From Acidaminococcus fermentans_A (GTDB lineage Bacteria; Bacillota; Negativicutes; Acidaminococcales; Acidaminococcaceae), in NCBI RefSeq assembly GCF_052216985.1, contig NZ_JBQOUY010000002.1:124001-188000 (forward strand): 64,000 nucleotides of DNA. Reading direction: 5' to 3'. The notes below the pieces were generated by a model, which was given only the letters and a program-made list of their open reading frames with translations, was not told the DNA's origin and made no database searches. This document shows positions 32,647-40,635 of this stretch, one piece after another (the first letter of the stretch is position 1; every line of letters starts with the position of its first letter). The position numbers and the translations under genes are program-made.

Positions 32647-33777
32647 ATGTATTCGTTTTCATTTCCAATTGCAAAATCTGAAAATCTGCTTTATGCGATA
32701 CAAAAGAAGCAAGATACTGTTACAGATTATCGAATTCGACGTATTGCGTATCCTGATATTGTGATTTCTTCTGCGTCTACTCGATGGGAAGTGTTCTTCA
32801 GCAAGAAAAAAGATGAAATCAAGCTGAATCTCTTAAAGGATATAGCTGAATATAATAGGTATGTGGACCGGCTCGAATCGATTCCTGGACTGATTGATTT
32901 CTTTGTGCAGCATGACCTTCGACTTTCTCGACAGGAAGTACAAGAGAGATGGTCTCGAAAAACCGCAGATTATGTGTTTTCGAAAAAAGAATATGATTTT
33001 GAAACGGATTTGGTCATTGTCAATGATTTTCTGCTCGATAGAAGAGCGTCGATTGATTATGAAATCTGCTTAGAAGGTCAAGTGCTGCAGCTGCCAATTG
33101 GAAAAAGCAGTATGTCCTATCCTCATCACGTGGGGGCGTATGTTCTTATGTGGAATTGGGTAAATAACGGCCATGATTTTTGTCCTGCCTTGTGGAAAAT
33201 GCTGGGTTCACCCTATTGCAAGGGTGGATTGGAAAATACAACTGATGACGCTGTAACCTATGAATTTGATGCCTATGAACAATTTCGGTTTAATCCTGTA
33301 GAACCGCAGATGGCAGCGATTTTTCATAAGTTGGAAGCCTTGCACTATATAAAGACATACACTATTTGTCCCCAGGTGAGAAATCCCTACTGGGCATTAT
33401 TCGGAAAATCCGATGGATCCATTGATGTAGCATTGGTAGATCCTGCGTTCAAAAAGAACTCCCTTGTCAAAGAGCAGATTGAACTGCTCTTATGGGCAAA
33501 GGATAGGGATTTGGATAAGAAAAAATATTTTTTAACGGATTCTGCAAATCATCAATTCCTTTCGAGTGTGCCTGGAGTCTATGGTGGGCACAAGAAACTC
33601 AAAATATATGGCCGCTTGGATTGCCCTTCGGCGTTAAGGTATATTCAGCAAGGGGACTATGTAAGGAACAGAGTGTTTTTTGCAGATCAGCAAACTGCTA
33701 TTGCAGCAGGGTATCGTCCCTGTGCTCGTTGTATGCCAAAAGAATATAAGGATTGGAAAGATAAAAATATGGAGTAG
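32647..33777 (+). CDS. Protein with C-terminal Ada-type zinc domain
   Basis: A 376-residue protein with AGAGGT eight bases before the ATG. The last 60 residues form an Ada-like zinc domain: KIYGRLDCPSALRYI, then NRVFFADQQTAIAAGYRPCARCMP, with C326, C359 and C362. In Ada itself this domain has four cysteines and takes methyl groups from methyl phosphotriesters in the DNA backbone; here one cysteine, or the histidine of related stand-alone domains, is missing. The N-terminal 310 residues are not recognised; SYPHHVGAYVLMWNWVNNGH is a notable stretch. Because the island acts on the DNA backbone, a reading or sensing role is possible. Confidence 0.75.
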   Translation: MYSFSFPIAKSENLLYAIQKKQDTVTDYRIRRIAYPDIVISSASTRWEVFFSKKKDEIKLNLLKDIAEYNRYVDRLESIPGLIDFFVQHDLRLSRQEVQERWSRKTADYVFSKKEYDFETDLVIVNDFLLDRRASIDYEICLEGQVLQLPIGKSSMSYPHHVGAYVLMWNWVNNGHDFCPALWKMLGSPYCKGGLENTTDDAVTYEFDAYEQFRFNPVEPQMAAIFHKLEALHYIKTYTICPQVRNPYWALFGKSDGSIDVALVDPAFKKNSLVKEQIELLLWAKDRDLDKKKYFLTDSANHQFLSSVPGVYGGHKKLKIYGRLDCPSALRYIQQGDYVRNRVFFADQQTAIAAGYRPCARCMPKEYKDWKDKNME

Positions 33778-33845
33778 ATTTTAGGCAATCACACATTCCA
33801 TAGTAATAGTACAAGGGGTAAATCCCCGGAAGAAGTTGGAAACTC

Positions 33846-33886
33846 GACAGGATTTTCCCAGAAAGCTTGGGGGAGTCCTGTCTTTT
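33846..33886 (+). terminator. Intrinsic terminator closing the island
   Basis: GACAGGATTTTCCC and GGGGGAGTCCTGTC form an imperfect stem around AGAAAGCTT, then TTTT. Confidence 0.65.
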
Positions 33887-34178
33887 ACGCCCATACGACA
33901 AAACTGTGTTCGTAAAACAAACGTAGTAAAATTGAATCAACTGCAAAGTATCGACTCATCAGAGAAAATTTTCTTGCCATTTTCGAGAAATTTTAAAATC
34001 TCTAAAATACGCAAAACCCTAGAATTCACGCGGATTTACGCCATCTCGAATCGCAAGAAAATCTTTCATATTGAGAAACAGACTAAAAATTTCCCCTTCT
34101 AAAATTTCAGACATGTGCTATAATAAACACATAAACGAACAAATGTTCAGCATCGACAATCCGAGGGGGTATGACAAC
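33887..34178 (+). promoter_or_regulatory. AT-rich gap with extended -10 promoter of the prophage
   Basis: No gene. TGCTATAAT at 34116-34124 is an extended -10 (TGN-TATAAT) some 55 bases before the first small prophage gene; no clear -35 is seen. GAGGGGG at 34163-34169 is the ribosome site for ATG 34179. Confidence 0.55.
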
Positions 34179-34373
34179 ATGGGGAAAGTGAGACGGCACA
34201 TTCGGAACTTGGACGATGGGTCGGAAGATGGAGAGAGATTGTTTGATGCCATCGTGGAGGGAGGCCGGGTGATCATCGAACTGAAGACCAGCAGGAAGCA
34301 GCTGGTCCAGGTTCCCTGGGAAGATATTTTGCTGCAGGTGGAGGCAGCGAAACGGGCAAGTTCAGAAGGATAA
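34179..34373 (+). CDS. Small prophage early protein, unknown
   Basis: 64 residues starting MGKVRRHIRNLDDGSEDGER; GAGGGGGT lies ten bases upstream. It has a DGERLFDAIVEGGRVIIELK stretch and a basic N-terminus. No family recognised. It is the first gene after the promoter at 34116 and probably the leftmost gene of the prophage early operon visible here. The abrupt rise in GC content relative to the island marks the change of origin. Confidence 0.55.
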   Translation: MGKVRRHIRNLDDGSEDGERLFDAIVEGGRVIIELKTSRKQLVQVPWEDILLQVEAAKRASSEG

Positions 34374-34390
34374 AGAAGTTACCATAACAG

Positions 34391-34464
34391 TCCGTATTTT
34401 GTACGGAGCTGTCAGACGGAGCTATCTACATTGACCAGAAGGTCATGTGGATGGCTCTTTTTTT
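34391..34464 (+). terminator. Two successive hairpins, second with T-run
   Basis: TCCGTA/TACGGA at 34391-34407 is followed by GAGCTATCTACATTGACC (34419-34436) pairing with GGTCATGTGGATGGCTC and then TTTTTTT. An intrinsic terminator or attenuator between the first small gene and the regulator at 34642. Confidence 0.6.
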
Positions 34465-34641
34465 GTTATCCGGCTCAAGGTTCATTCCCGGACGCGGGAG
34501 TGCCCAGAGCGGCGAGCCGGACCTTATTTTTCGTCAGCCTACTGGGATGGTTGACCATGGAAGCGAGGAGGCATCTCATGGTCAATACAGACAGGCAGCC
34601 TATATGCGTCTTCGCTTCGCATTTTGCGAAGGAGACCGCAC

Positions 34642-35196
34642 ATGGGCAACCAAGAGAAAACCAGAGTCAAAGAGCAGTATTTTATTCCCCTGGAAGTAAA
34701 GGAGGGAACCATCATCACGAAGGAATATGAAGACGCACCGCGGCAGTGGTCCAAGATTGGAAACCGGAAGGTCCGGACCATCCTTATCCCGGCTACCAGG
34801 GAGCAGTATGAAGCCTACATGCGGCCGGAGTGGAAGGAAGACAAACGGCAGCAGCGGCTGGCCGAAAAACGCAGGAAGCAGGAGGAAACCAGGACCCTCC
34901 AGGGCTGGGATACGCCTGTATCCTACGAGCAGCTGCAGGAAACGGGATATGGATTCCTGGGGGAAGCCGAACAGGACAGTCTGGAAGAGATCGTGGAGAA
35001 AGAGGAGCTGTTGGAAGCCCTGCGGCGGGAATTGGCCCAGCTGGAAGAACTGGACCGGACCATTCTGAAGATGGCGTCCTATGGCATCAGCGAAGCGGCC
35101 ATCGGCCGGAAAGTGGGCCTTTCTCAGAAAGGGGTCAACAAACGGAAGCACCGGCTGCTGGCAGCCCTGCGGGAACGGCTGGAAGAGTATCGGTAA
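34642..35196 (+). CDS. Phage sigma-70 region 4-like regulator
   Basis: ATG 34642 has GAAGGAG upstream and gives 184 residues. The C-terminal third, LEELDRTILKMASYGISEAA then IGRKVGLSQKGVNKRKHRLL, is a sigma-70 region-4-type helix-turn-helix as found in many Firmicute phage regulators. The N-terminal part (YFIPLEVKEGTIITKEYEDA) is a small domain often found before such helices. Likely controls phage gene expression. Region 2 is absent, so it is not a full sigma factor. Confidence 0.65.
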   Translation: MGNQEKTRVKEQYFIPLEVKEGTIITKEYEDAPRQWSKIGNRKVRTILIPATREQYEAYMRPEWKEDKRQQRLAEKRRKQEETRTLQGWDTPVSYEQLQETGYGFLGEAEQDSLEEIVEKEELLEALRRELAQLEELDRTILKMASYGISEAAIGRKVGLSQKGVNKRKHRLLAALRERLEEYR

Positions 35197-35289
35197 AACT
35201 TTTTTCAAAAAAGGGTACTTACCTTCGGGTATTTTGTCCTGTTATGAGTGAAGGGTGAAAGAAGAGCCCTTGAGAGAGGAGGAAAACCC

Positions 35290-35439
35290 ATGAAAAAGGA
35301 AGGTCGCCTTCGGGAGCGGAACCGGATCCTGGACCGGGAACTGGCCGGGGTGCTGCTGAAAATCAGCGAAACCGCGGAACGGACCGCCAAAACCATCCTG
35401 AAACTGCAGAAGAAAAACGAAAGGAGTCAACTGGTATGA
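35290..35439 (+). CDS. Small prophage protein, unknown
   Basis: 49 residues, almost wholly helical (RERNRILDRELAGVLLKISE, then TAKTILKLQKKNER). GAGAGGAGGAAAACCC precedes ATG 35290. It overlaps the next start by four bases (ATGA), which supports translation. No function can be given. Confidence 0.6.
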   Translation: MKKEGRLRERNRILDRELAGVLLKISETAERTAKTILKLQKKNERSQLV

Positions 35440-35735
35440 CAAAGGAAGAACTGGCCAGCCTGGCCACTGAACTGAAGAAATGTGGGGCTGCTCTTGTGAA
35501 AATTGCGGCATCCCTGGAGGTGCCGGCACAGGCGGTTCCCCCAAAAACGCCGGAAGCCCCAACCCTCACCCTGGAAGAAGTCCGGAAGGTGGCGGCGGAT
35601 AAATCCCGGCAGGGCTTTACCAATGAAGTCCGGGAACTGATCCAGAAGTATGGGGCCGACAAGCTCTCCACCATGGATCCGGAGAACTACGGGGCCTTTC
35701 TCCAAGGCCTGGAGGTGATGGGCCATGCCGGGTAA
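35436..35735 (+). CDS. Prophage protein preceding the DUF2800 gene
   Basis: 99 residues: an N-terminal helix (TKEELASLATELKKCGAALV), a Pro-rich linker and a C-terminal region (LEEVRKVAADKSRQGFTNEV then VRELIQKYGADKLSTM), a layout common for small proteins in the replication/recombination cluster of Firmicute phages. It overlaps both neighbours by a few bases. A role as partner of the recombination proteins downstream is suggested only by position. Confidence 0.65.
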   Translation: MTKEELASLATELKKCGAALVKIAASLEVPAQAVPPKTPEAPTLTLEEVRKVAADKSRQGFTNEVRELIQKYGADKLSTMDPENYGAFLQGLEVMGHAG

Positions 35736-36873
35736 CCACGCGGTTCTTTCCGCTTCGTCCAGTTACCGGTGGCTGGCCTGTCCGCCTTCGGCACTGGAAT
35801 GTGCCAAGCTGCCGGATGTGCAGAGCGACTTTGCCAAGCAGGGGACGGAAGCCCATGCCCTCTGCGAATACAAGGTGAAGAAGGCTCTGGGGCAGAAAGG
35901 AAAAGACCCCACAAAATCTCTCACCTCCTTCGATGAAGAAATGGCCGAATGCACCGATGCCTATGCCCAGTTTGTGCTGGAGAGCCTGGCTGCGGCCAAA
36001 ACCGTCTGTAAGGATCCTCTGGTTCTGGTGGAACAGCGGCTGGATTTTTCACGGTGGGTGCCGGAAGGGTTTGGTACTGGGGACTGCTTGATTGTGGCGG
36101 ACGATACTCTCACCGTCATTGACTATAAGCACGGGTTGGGAGTGCTGGTGGAAGCAGAGAAAAATCCTCAGATGATGTGCTATGCCCTGGGAGCTCTGGA
36201 TCTTTTTGACGGGATCTACGATATCCAAAAGGTCTCCATGACCATCTTCCAGCCCAGGCGGGAAAACGTCAGTACCTACACCATGTCCAAGGAAGAATTG
36301 CTTCAATGGGCGGAAACGGTGCTGAAGCCTACTGCGGACATGGCGGCCAAGGGAGAAGGGGAATACAAGGCTGGTGACCACTGCCGGTTCTGCAAGATCC
36401 GGGCTACCTGCCGGAAACGGGCCGAGTACAATCTGGAGCTGGCCAAGTACGACTTTGCCATGCCTTCCACCCTGGAAGATCCAGAAATGGAAGCCATCCT
36501 GGCCAAAGCCGATGAATTGGTGAACTGGGTCGGGGACGTGAAAGATTATGCCCTACAGCAGGCTCTTTCCGGCAAGACTTGGGACGGGTGGAAAGTGGTG
36601 GAAGGCCGGTCCAACCGGAGGTACGTTGATGAAGAAGCGGTTGCCGCCAAAGTGGAAGAGGCAGGATATTCTCCTTATGAGAAGAAACTCCTGGGGATTA
36701 CGGCCTTGACCAAACTATTGGGAAAGAAACGGTTTGATGAACTTCTCACTGACTTGATTGAGAAGCCACAGGGCAAACCGGTCCTGGTACCGGAAACAGA
36801 TAAACGGCCGGCCATGCATACGGCGGCAGATGATTTTTCTAAGGAAAATGAAGGAGGAAACAAGAATGTCTAA
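35725..36873 (+). CDS. DUF2800 (PD-(D/E)XK, Cas4-like) phage nuclease
   Basis: A 382-residue DUF2800 protein. SASSSYRWLACPPSALEC at the start and KQGTEAHALCEYKV are the family signature. DDTLTVIDYKHGLGV gives the D...xK core of a PD-(D/E)XK nuclease, and CRFCKIRATCRKR near residue 223 resembles the Fe-S cysteines of Cas4/RecB-type nucleases. It is normally the exonuclease partner of the single-strand-binding DUF2815 protein encoded next. The acidic and lysine residues visible suggest it is active. Confidence 0.85.
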   Translation: MPGNHAVLSASSSYRWLACPPSALECAKLPDVQSDFAKQGTEAHALCEYKVKKALGQKGKDPTKSLTSFDEEMAECTDAYAQFVLESLAAAKTVCKDPLVLVEQRLDFSRWVPEGFGTGDCLIVADDTLTVIDYKHGLGVLVEAEKNPQMMCYALGALDLFDGIYDIQKVSMTIFQPRRENVSTYTMSKEELLQWAETVLKPTADMAAKGEGEYKAGDHCRFCKIRATCRKRAEYNLELAKYDFAMPSTLEDPEMEAILAKADELVNWVGDVKDYALQQALSGKTWDGWKVVEGRSNRRYVDEEAVAAKVEEAGYSPYEKKLLGITALTKLLGKKRFDELLTDLIEKPQGKPVLVPETDKRPAMHTAADDFSKENEGGNKNV

Positions 36874-37432
36874 GAATTATGTGAATCCGTGCAAAGTAAT
36901 TACTGGAGTGAATACCCGTTGGAGTTATGCCAATGTGTGGGAACCCAAATCCATCAATGGGGGAACGCCCAAATACAGTGTCAGCCTGATCATCCCCAAA
37001 TCCGACACCAAGACGGTGGAAAAGGTCCGGGCAGCCATTAAGGCGGCTTACCAGGAAGGGGAAGGGAAGCTGAAGGGCAACAGCCGGGTGGTACCGGCCC
37101 TGGAAGCCATCAAGAACCCGCTGCGGGACGGGGATCTGGAACGGCCGGGAGATGAAGCCTACAAAGACAGCTTCTTCATCAACGCCAATTCCGCCACCCA
37201 GCCGGGGATCGTGGATGCCAAGTGCCAGCACATCCTGGAGCGGTCCGAAGTGTACAGCGGGGTCTATGGCCGGGCGTCCATCAGCTTCTATGCTTTCAAC
37301 AGCAATGGGAACAAAGGCATCGCCTGCAGCCTGAACAACTTGCAGAAGATCCGGGACGGGGAACCTCTGGGCGGCAAGCCCCGGGCAGAAGATGACTTCG
37401 CCACGGCGGACGATGACGATTTCCTTTCTTAA
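36866..37432 (+). CDS. DUF2815 single-strand DNA-binding protein
   Basis: ATG 36866 has AAGGAGG upstream (MSKNYVNPCKVITGVNTRWS), 188 residues. DUF2815 proteins are phage single-strand DNA-binding proteins with an OB-like fold that act in replication or recombination. The acidic C-terminal tail (EDDFATADDDDFLS) is typical of such proteins and binds partner proteins. It overlaps the end of the DUF2800 gene by eight bases. A terminator-like hairpin follows. Confidence 0.85.
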   Translation: MSKNYVNPCKVITGVNTRWSYANVWEPKSINGGTPKYSVSLIIPKSDTKTVEKVRAAIKAAYQEGEGKLKGNSRVVPALEAIKNPLRDGDLERPGDEAYKDSFFINANSATQPGIVDAKCQHILERSEVYSGVYGRASISFYAFNSNGNKGIACSLNNLQKIRDGEPLGGKPRAEDDFATADDDDFLS

Positions 37433-37437
37433 CCCAC

Positions 37438-37468
37438 AAGGTGGCGGGATCTAAACCGCCACCTTTTT
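37438..37468 (+). terminator. Terminator-like hairpin before the polymerase gene
   Basis: AAGGTGGCGG pairs with CCGCCACCTT, followed by TTT. AAGGAG of the polymerase lies just downstream, so this may lower polymerase expression. Confidence 0.65.
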
Positions 37469-37482
37469 ATAAGGAGAAACTT

Positions 37483-40389
37483 ATGAGAACTCTATCATTG
37501 GATCTGGAAACATACAGCGATGTAAACCTGGCCAAATGCGGGGTGTATAAATATACGGAATCCCCGGATTTTGCCATCCTCCTTTTTGGCTATGCGGTGG
37601 ATGGGGGCCCAGTGCAGGTCATCGATCTGGCCCAGGGGGAAACCATTCCGGAAGAAATCCTGGAGGCCCTCACCGATGACTCCATCACCAAGTGGGCCTT
37701 CAATGCCAATTTCGAACGGGTGTGTCTGTCCCGGTATCTGACGGATCTGGGGAGGAGCCTAGATCCCTTCCATGACCGGCACCCGTTGTCTCAAGAGTGT
37801 GCCCGGTTCCTGAATCCGGCCGGCTGGAAGTGCTCCATGGTCTGGTCCGCTTATATGGGGCTGCCCCTATCCCTGGAGGGAGTGGGGGCGGTGCTGAACC
37901 TGGACAACCAGAAGATGAAGGAAGGCCGGGACCTGATCCGTTACTTCTGCGTGCCCTGCAAGGAGACCAAAACCAACGGGGGCCGGACCCGGAACTTGCC
38001 CCAGCATGCCCCGGACAAGTGGAATCTCTTCAAGAGCTACAACAAGCGGGATGTGGAAGTGGAAATGGCCATCCAGGAGAGGCTGCAGAAATATCCTGTG
38101 CCGGATCAGGTGTGGGAGGAATACCACCAGGACCAGGAAATCAACGACCGGGGGATCGCCATTGATCTGGAGCTGGCCAGACAGGCGGTGGCCATGGATG
38201 CCCGGAGTCGGGAGAGCCTGATGGCCGCCTTAAAGGAAAAGACCGGACTGGAGAATCCCAATTCCGTCCTCCAGATGCTGGGATGGCTGGAAGCCCATGG
38301 TCTGAAGACGGACTCCCTGGGGAAGAAGCAGGTGAAGGAGATGCTAAAAACGGCCCAGGAGCCTCTCCGCAGTGTGCTGCAGCTCCGGCAGAAGCTGGCC
38401 AAGTCTTCCGTGAAAAAGTACCAGGCCATGGAGAATGCAGTCTGCGAAGACGGGCGAGCGAGAGGAATGTTTCAGTTCTACGGGGCGAACCGGACCGGAC
38501 GGTTTTGTCTTACTGGAGACCATGAGGTATTGACGGATACAGGATGGAAACGTTTGGATTCCTGGAAAGGCGGCAGAATTGCAGTTTGGAACGCCAATTC
38601 TTGTGCTGTTTCCTTTCAGGCAGCTAAACAGGTTAGTTTTGATTATAACGGAAAAATGTACACGTATACCGATGTCCGTATCGATCAGTGCAGCACTCCA
38701 GATCATAAGATGAGGGTGAAGCCCAGAATGGACAAACACTGGACGGATATGACCGTTGAAGAGATGGCATCCTGTCGCCCAACCATTCCTCTGAACGGAT
38801 ATCGTTACTACAGGGGATGTGCAAATTCTGCATGGCTCCGTGTTCTCATCATGACACAGGCGGATGGCTTTTATACGGCTGATGGTTCTATCCGATTCCA
38901 CTTCCGAAAAAAGCGGAAAATAGAGCGGTGCAAGATGCTGCTTCGAAAGGCAGAAATTCCTTTTACCCAGTCAGGTGTGTATAAAAGCGGAACTTCGGTT
39001 ATTTCAATCCCGGCAAGAGCTGTACCTCTTTGGCTTCGTCAGTTTAGGTCAAAGACATTCGGATTTTGGCTCTTTGAAGAAAATCCGGATATCTTCTTCG
39101 ATGAACTTCCTAATTGGGATGGCTATTATCCTGCACCGAACAGCATCCAGTATACGACATGTAATAAACAAAATGCTGACATCGTACAAGCACTGGCCCA
39201 CATGAGCGGGCGTACCTGCAATATGAGAGTCAAAAAACATTCTAAGCTTCATGAAAATTGGAAGGATGCCTATGTACTGGATATTTGGCTGAACAGTTCA
39301 GGTACCCATGAGATTCGAAATAAACCAACGATTTCTGATTTTACAGGGAAAGTATACTGTGCCGTTACGTCAACCGGGTATTTTCTTGTTCGCAGGAACG
39401 GAAAGGTTTGGATTACGGGAAACAGTGGCAGACTCATACAATTGCAAAATCTTCCCCAGAACCATCTGCCGGACCTTTCTGAAGCCCGGGAGGTGGTGCG
39501 CCAGGGGAACTACGAGGCACTGGAGCTGCTCTATGATTCTGTGCCGGATGTGTTGTCCCAGCTGATTCGGACAGCCTTTGTACCCAGGCCAGGGATGAAG
39601 TTTGTGGTCTCGGACTTCTCGGCCATTGAGGCAAGGGTCATTTCCTGGATGGCCGGGGAGAAGTGGAAATCCGCAGCCTTTGCAGCCGGAAAGGATATCT
39701 ACTGCTCAACGGCCAGCCAGATGTTTGGGATGCCCGTGGTGAAACACGGGGTGAATGGGGACCTTCGCCAAAAGGGGAAGATTGCGGAATTGGCCTGTGG
39801 CTATGGCGGATCGGTTGGTGCGTTGAAGGCCATGGGGGCCATGGAGATGGGGATCCCGGAAGAGGAACTGGGGCCCCTGGTCCAATCCTGGCGGGCCGCC
39901 AATCCTCATATCGTGGATTTCTGGTGGCAGGTGGATAAGGCTGTGAAGACCGCCATCAAAAAGAGGATCCCCGTCCAGGTCAACAACCTCCGCTTCTTCT
40001 GCAAGAGCGGCATGCTGTTCATCGAACTTCCCAGCGGGCGGCGGCTTTCCTACGTAAAGCCCCGGATCGGGGAGAACAAGTTCGGCGGAGAATCCGTAAC
40101 TTACGAAGGCATCGGGGCATCAAAAAAATGGGAGCGGCTGGAAAGCTACGGACCAAAGTTCGTGGAAAACATCGTTCAGGGAACGGCCAGGGACATCCTC
40201 TGCTATGCCATGCAGACCCTCCGGTGCTGTGCCATTGTGGGCCACGTCCATGATGAATTGATCATCGAATGTGAGAAAAACGTCAGTGTAGACGCCATCT
40301 GTGATCAGATGGGCCGGACCCCTCCATGGGCAGAAGGGCTCGTGCTGCGGGCGGATGGGTATGAATGTGAGTTTTACCAGAAGGACTAA
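37483..40389 (+). CDS. Family A phage DNA polymerase containing an intein
   Basis: 968 residues before splicing. The N-terminal part is a 3'-5' exonuclease (LSLDLETYSD with DxE; WAFNANFERVCLSRYL). The polymerase motifs are SDFSAIEAR (motif A, D711), KIAELACGYGGSVGA (motif B) and VHDE (motif C, H923-D924-E925). An intein of 306 residues (342-647) is inserted between TGRF and SGRLIQLQNLPQN, the conserved template-binding TGR motif. After splicing the enzyme is about 662 residues. ATG 37483 has AAGGAG upstream. It replicates the phage genome. Confidence 0.9.
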   Translation: MRTLSLDLETYSDVNLAKCGVYKYTESPDFAILLFGYAVDGGPVQVIDLAQGETIPEEILEALTDDSITKWAFNANFERVCLSRYLTDLGRSLDPFHDRHPLSQECARFLNPAGWKCSMVWSAYMGLPLSLEGVGAVLNLDNQKMKEGRDLIRYFCVPCKETKTNGGRTRNLPQHAPDKWNLFKSYNKRDVEVEMAIQERLQKYPVPDQVWEEYHQDQEINDRGIAIDLELARQAVAMDARSRESLMAALKEKTGLENPNSVLQMLGWLEAHGLKTDSLGKKQVKEMLKTAQEPLRSVLQLRQKLAKSSVKKYQAMENAVCEDGRARGMFQFYGANRTGRFCLTGDHEVLTDTGWKRLDSWKGGRIAVWNANSCAVSFQAAKQVSFDYNGKMYTYTDVRIDQCSTPDHKMRVKPRMDKHWTDMTVEEMASCRPTIPLNGYRYYRGCANSAWLRVLIMTQADGFYTADGSIRFHFRKKRKIERCKMLLRKAEIPFTQSGVYKSGTSVISIPARAVPLWLRQFRSKTFGFWLFEENPDIFFDELPNWDGYYPAPNSIQYTTCNKQNADIVQALAHMSGRTCNMRVKKHSKLHENWKDAYVLDIWLNSSGTHEIRNKPTISDFTGKVYCAVTSTGYFLVRRNGKVWITGNSGRLIQLQNLPQNHLPDLSEAREVVRQGNYEALELLYDSVPDVLSQLIRTAFVPRPGMKFVVSDFSAIEARVISWMAGEKWKSAAFAAGKDIYCSTASQMFGMPVVKHGVNGDLRQKGKIAELACGYGGSVGALKAMGAMEMGIPEEELGPLVQSWRAANPHIVDFWWQVDKAVKTAIKKRIPVQVNNLRFFCKSGMLFIELPSGRRLSYVKPRIGENKFGGESVTYEGIGASKKWERLESYGPKFVENIVQGTARDILCYAMQTLRCCAIVGHVHDELIIECEKNVSVDAICDQMGRTPPWAEGLVLRADGYECEFYQKD
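38506..39423 (+). mobile_element. Intein in the DNA polymerase, with LAGLIDADG-like domain
   Basis: 306 residues from Cys1 (CLTGDHEVLT) to Asn (VWITGN), +1 residue Ser (S648). Block B is CSTPDHKM (TxxH), block F is VYCAVTSTGYFLVRRNGK. The terminal residue pair is Gly-Asn rather than His-Asn, which occurs in some active inteins. Homing-endonuclease-like motifs are LIMTQADGFYTADGSI and FFDELPNWDGYY. The segment is lower in GC and uses different codons from the polymerase on each side, consistent with transfer. Confidence 0.88.
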
Positions 40390-40398
40390 GAAATAAAG

Positions 40399-40441
40399 AA
40401 AAGCGGCCACAAGCAGGAATTACACTTGTGACCGCTTTTTC
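40399..40441 (+). terminator. Intrinsic terminator after the polymerase gene
   Basis: AAAAGCGGCCACAAG pairs with CTTGTGACCGCTTTTT (one mismatch). Confidence 0.75.
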
Positions 40442-40481
40442 TTTCTGCAACAGGAAATCATCAGGCTCGAAACGGATCTTT

Positions 40482-40498
40482 CTATAACAATATTATAG
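40482..40498. promoter_or_regulatory. Palindromic operator candidate before the Rha gene
   Basis: CTATAA-CAATA-TTATAG at 40482-40498 is an inverted repeat. The rest of 40442-40623 has no gene. Confidence 0.4.
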
Positions 40499-40635
40499 AG
40501 AAGCCATCTTGGAATGACAACCGGAGATCCGGATAAAAAATATCTCTTTTCGAGTACTTAAACCAGCGGATTCTGTCCTGTTACTGGTGAGAGGAAAAAA
40601 TCCTCGAAACTTTGTAACGAAAGGTGGAATCCGCT

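Noticed and set aside
26511..33777. DISARM or Druantia system
   Set aside because: A PLD domain and a helicase occur, but DUF1998, the DISARM methylase and the Druantia large proteins are absent.
34431..34730. Open frame that ends in MVNTDRQPICVFASHFAKET
   Set aside because: GAGGAGG precedes the internal ATG near 34578, but the frame overlaps the regulator gene at 34642 by about 90 bases and its second half is that gene read out of frame. Kept out, with some doubt.
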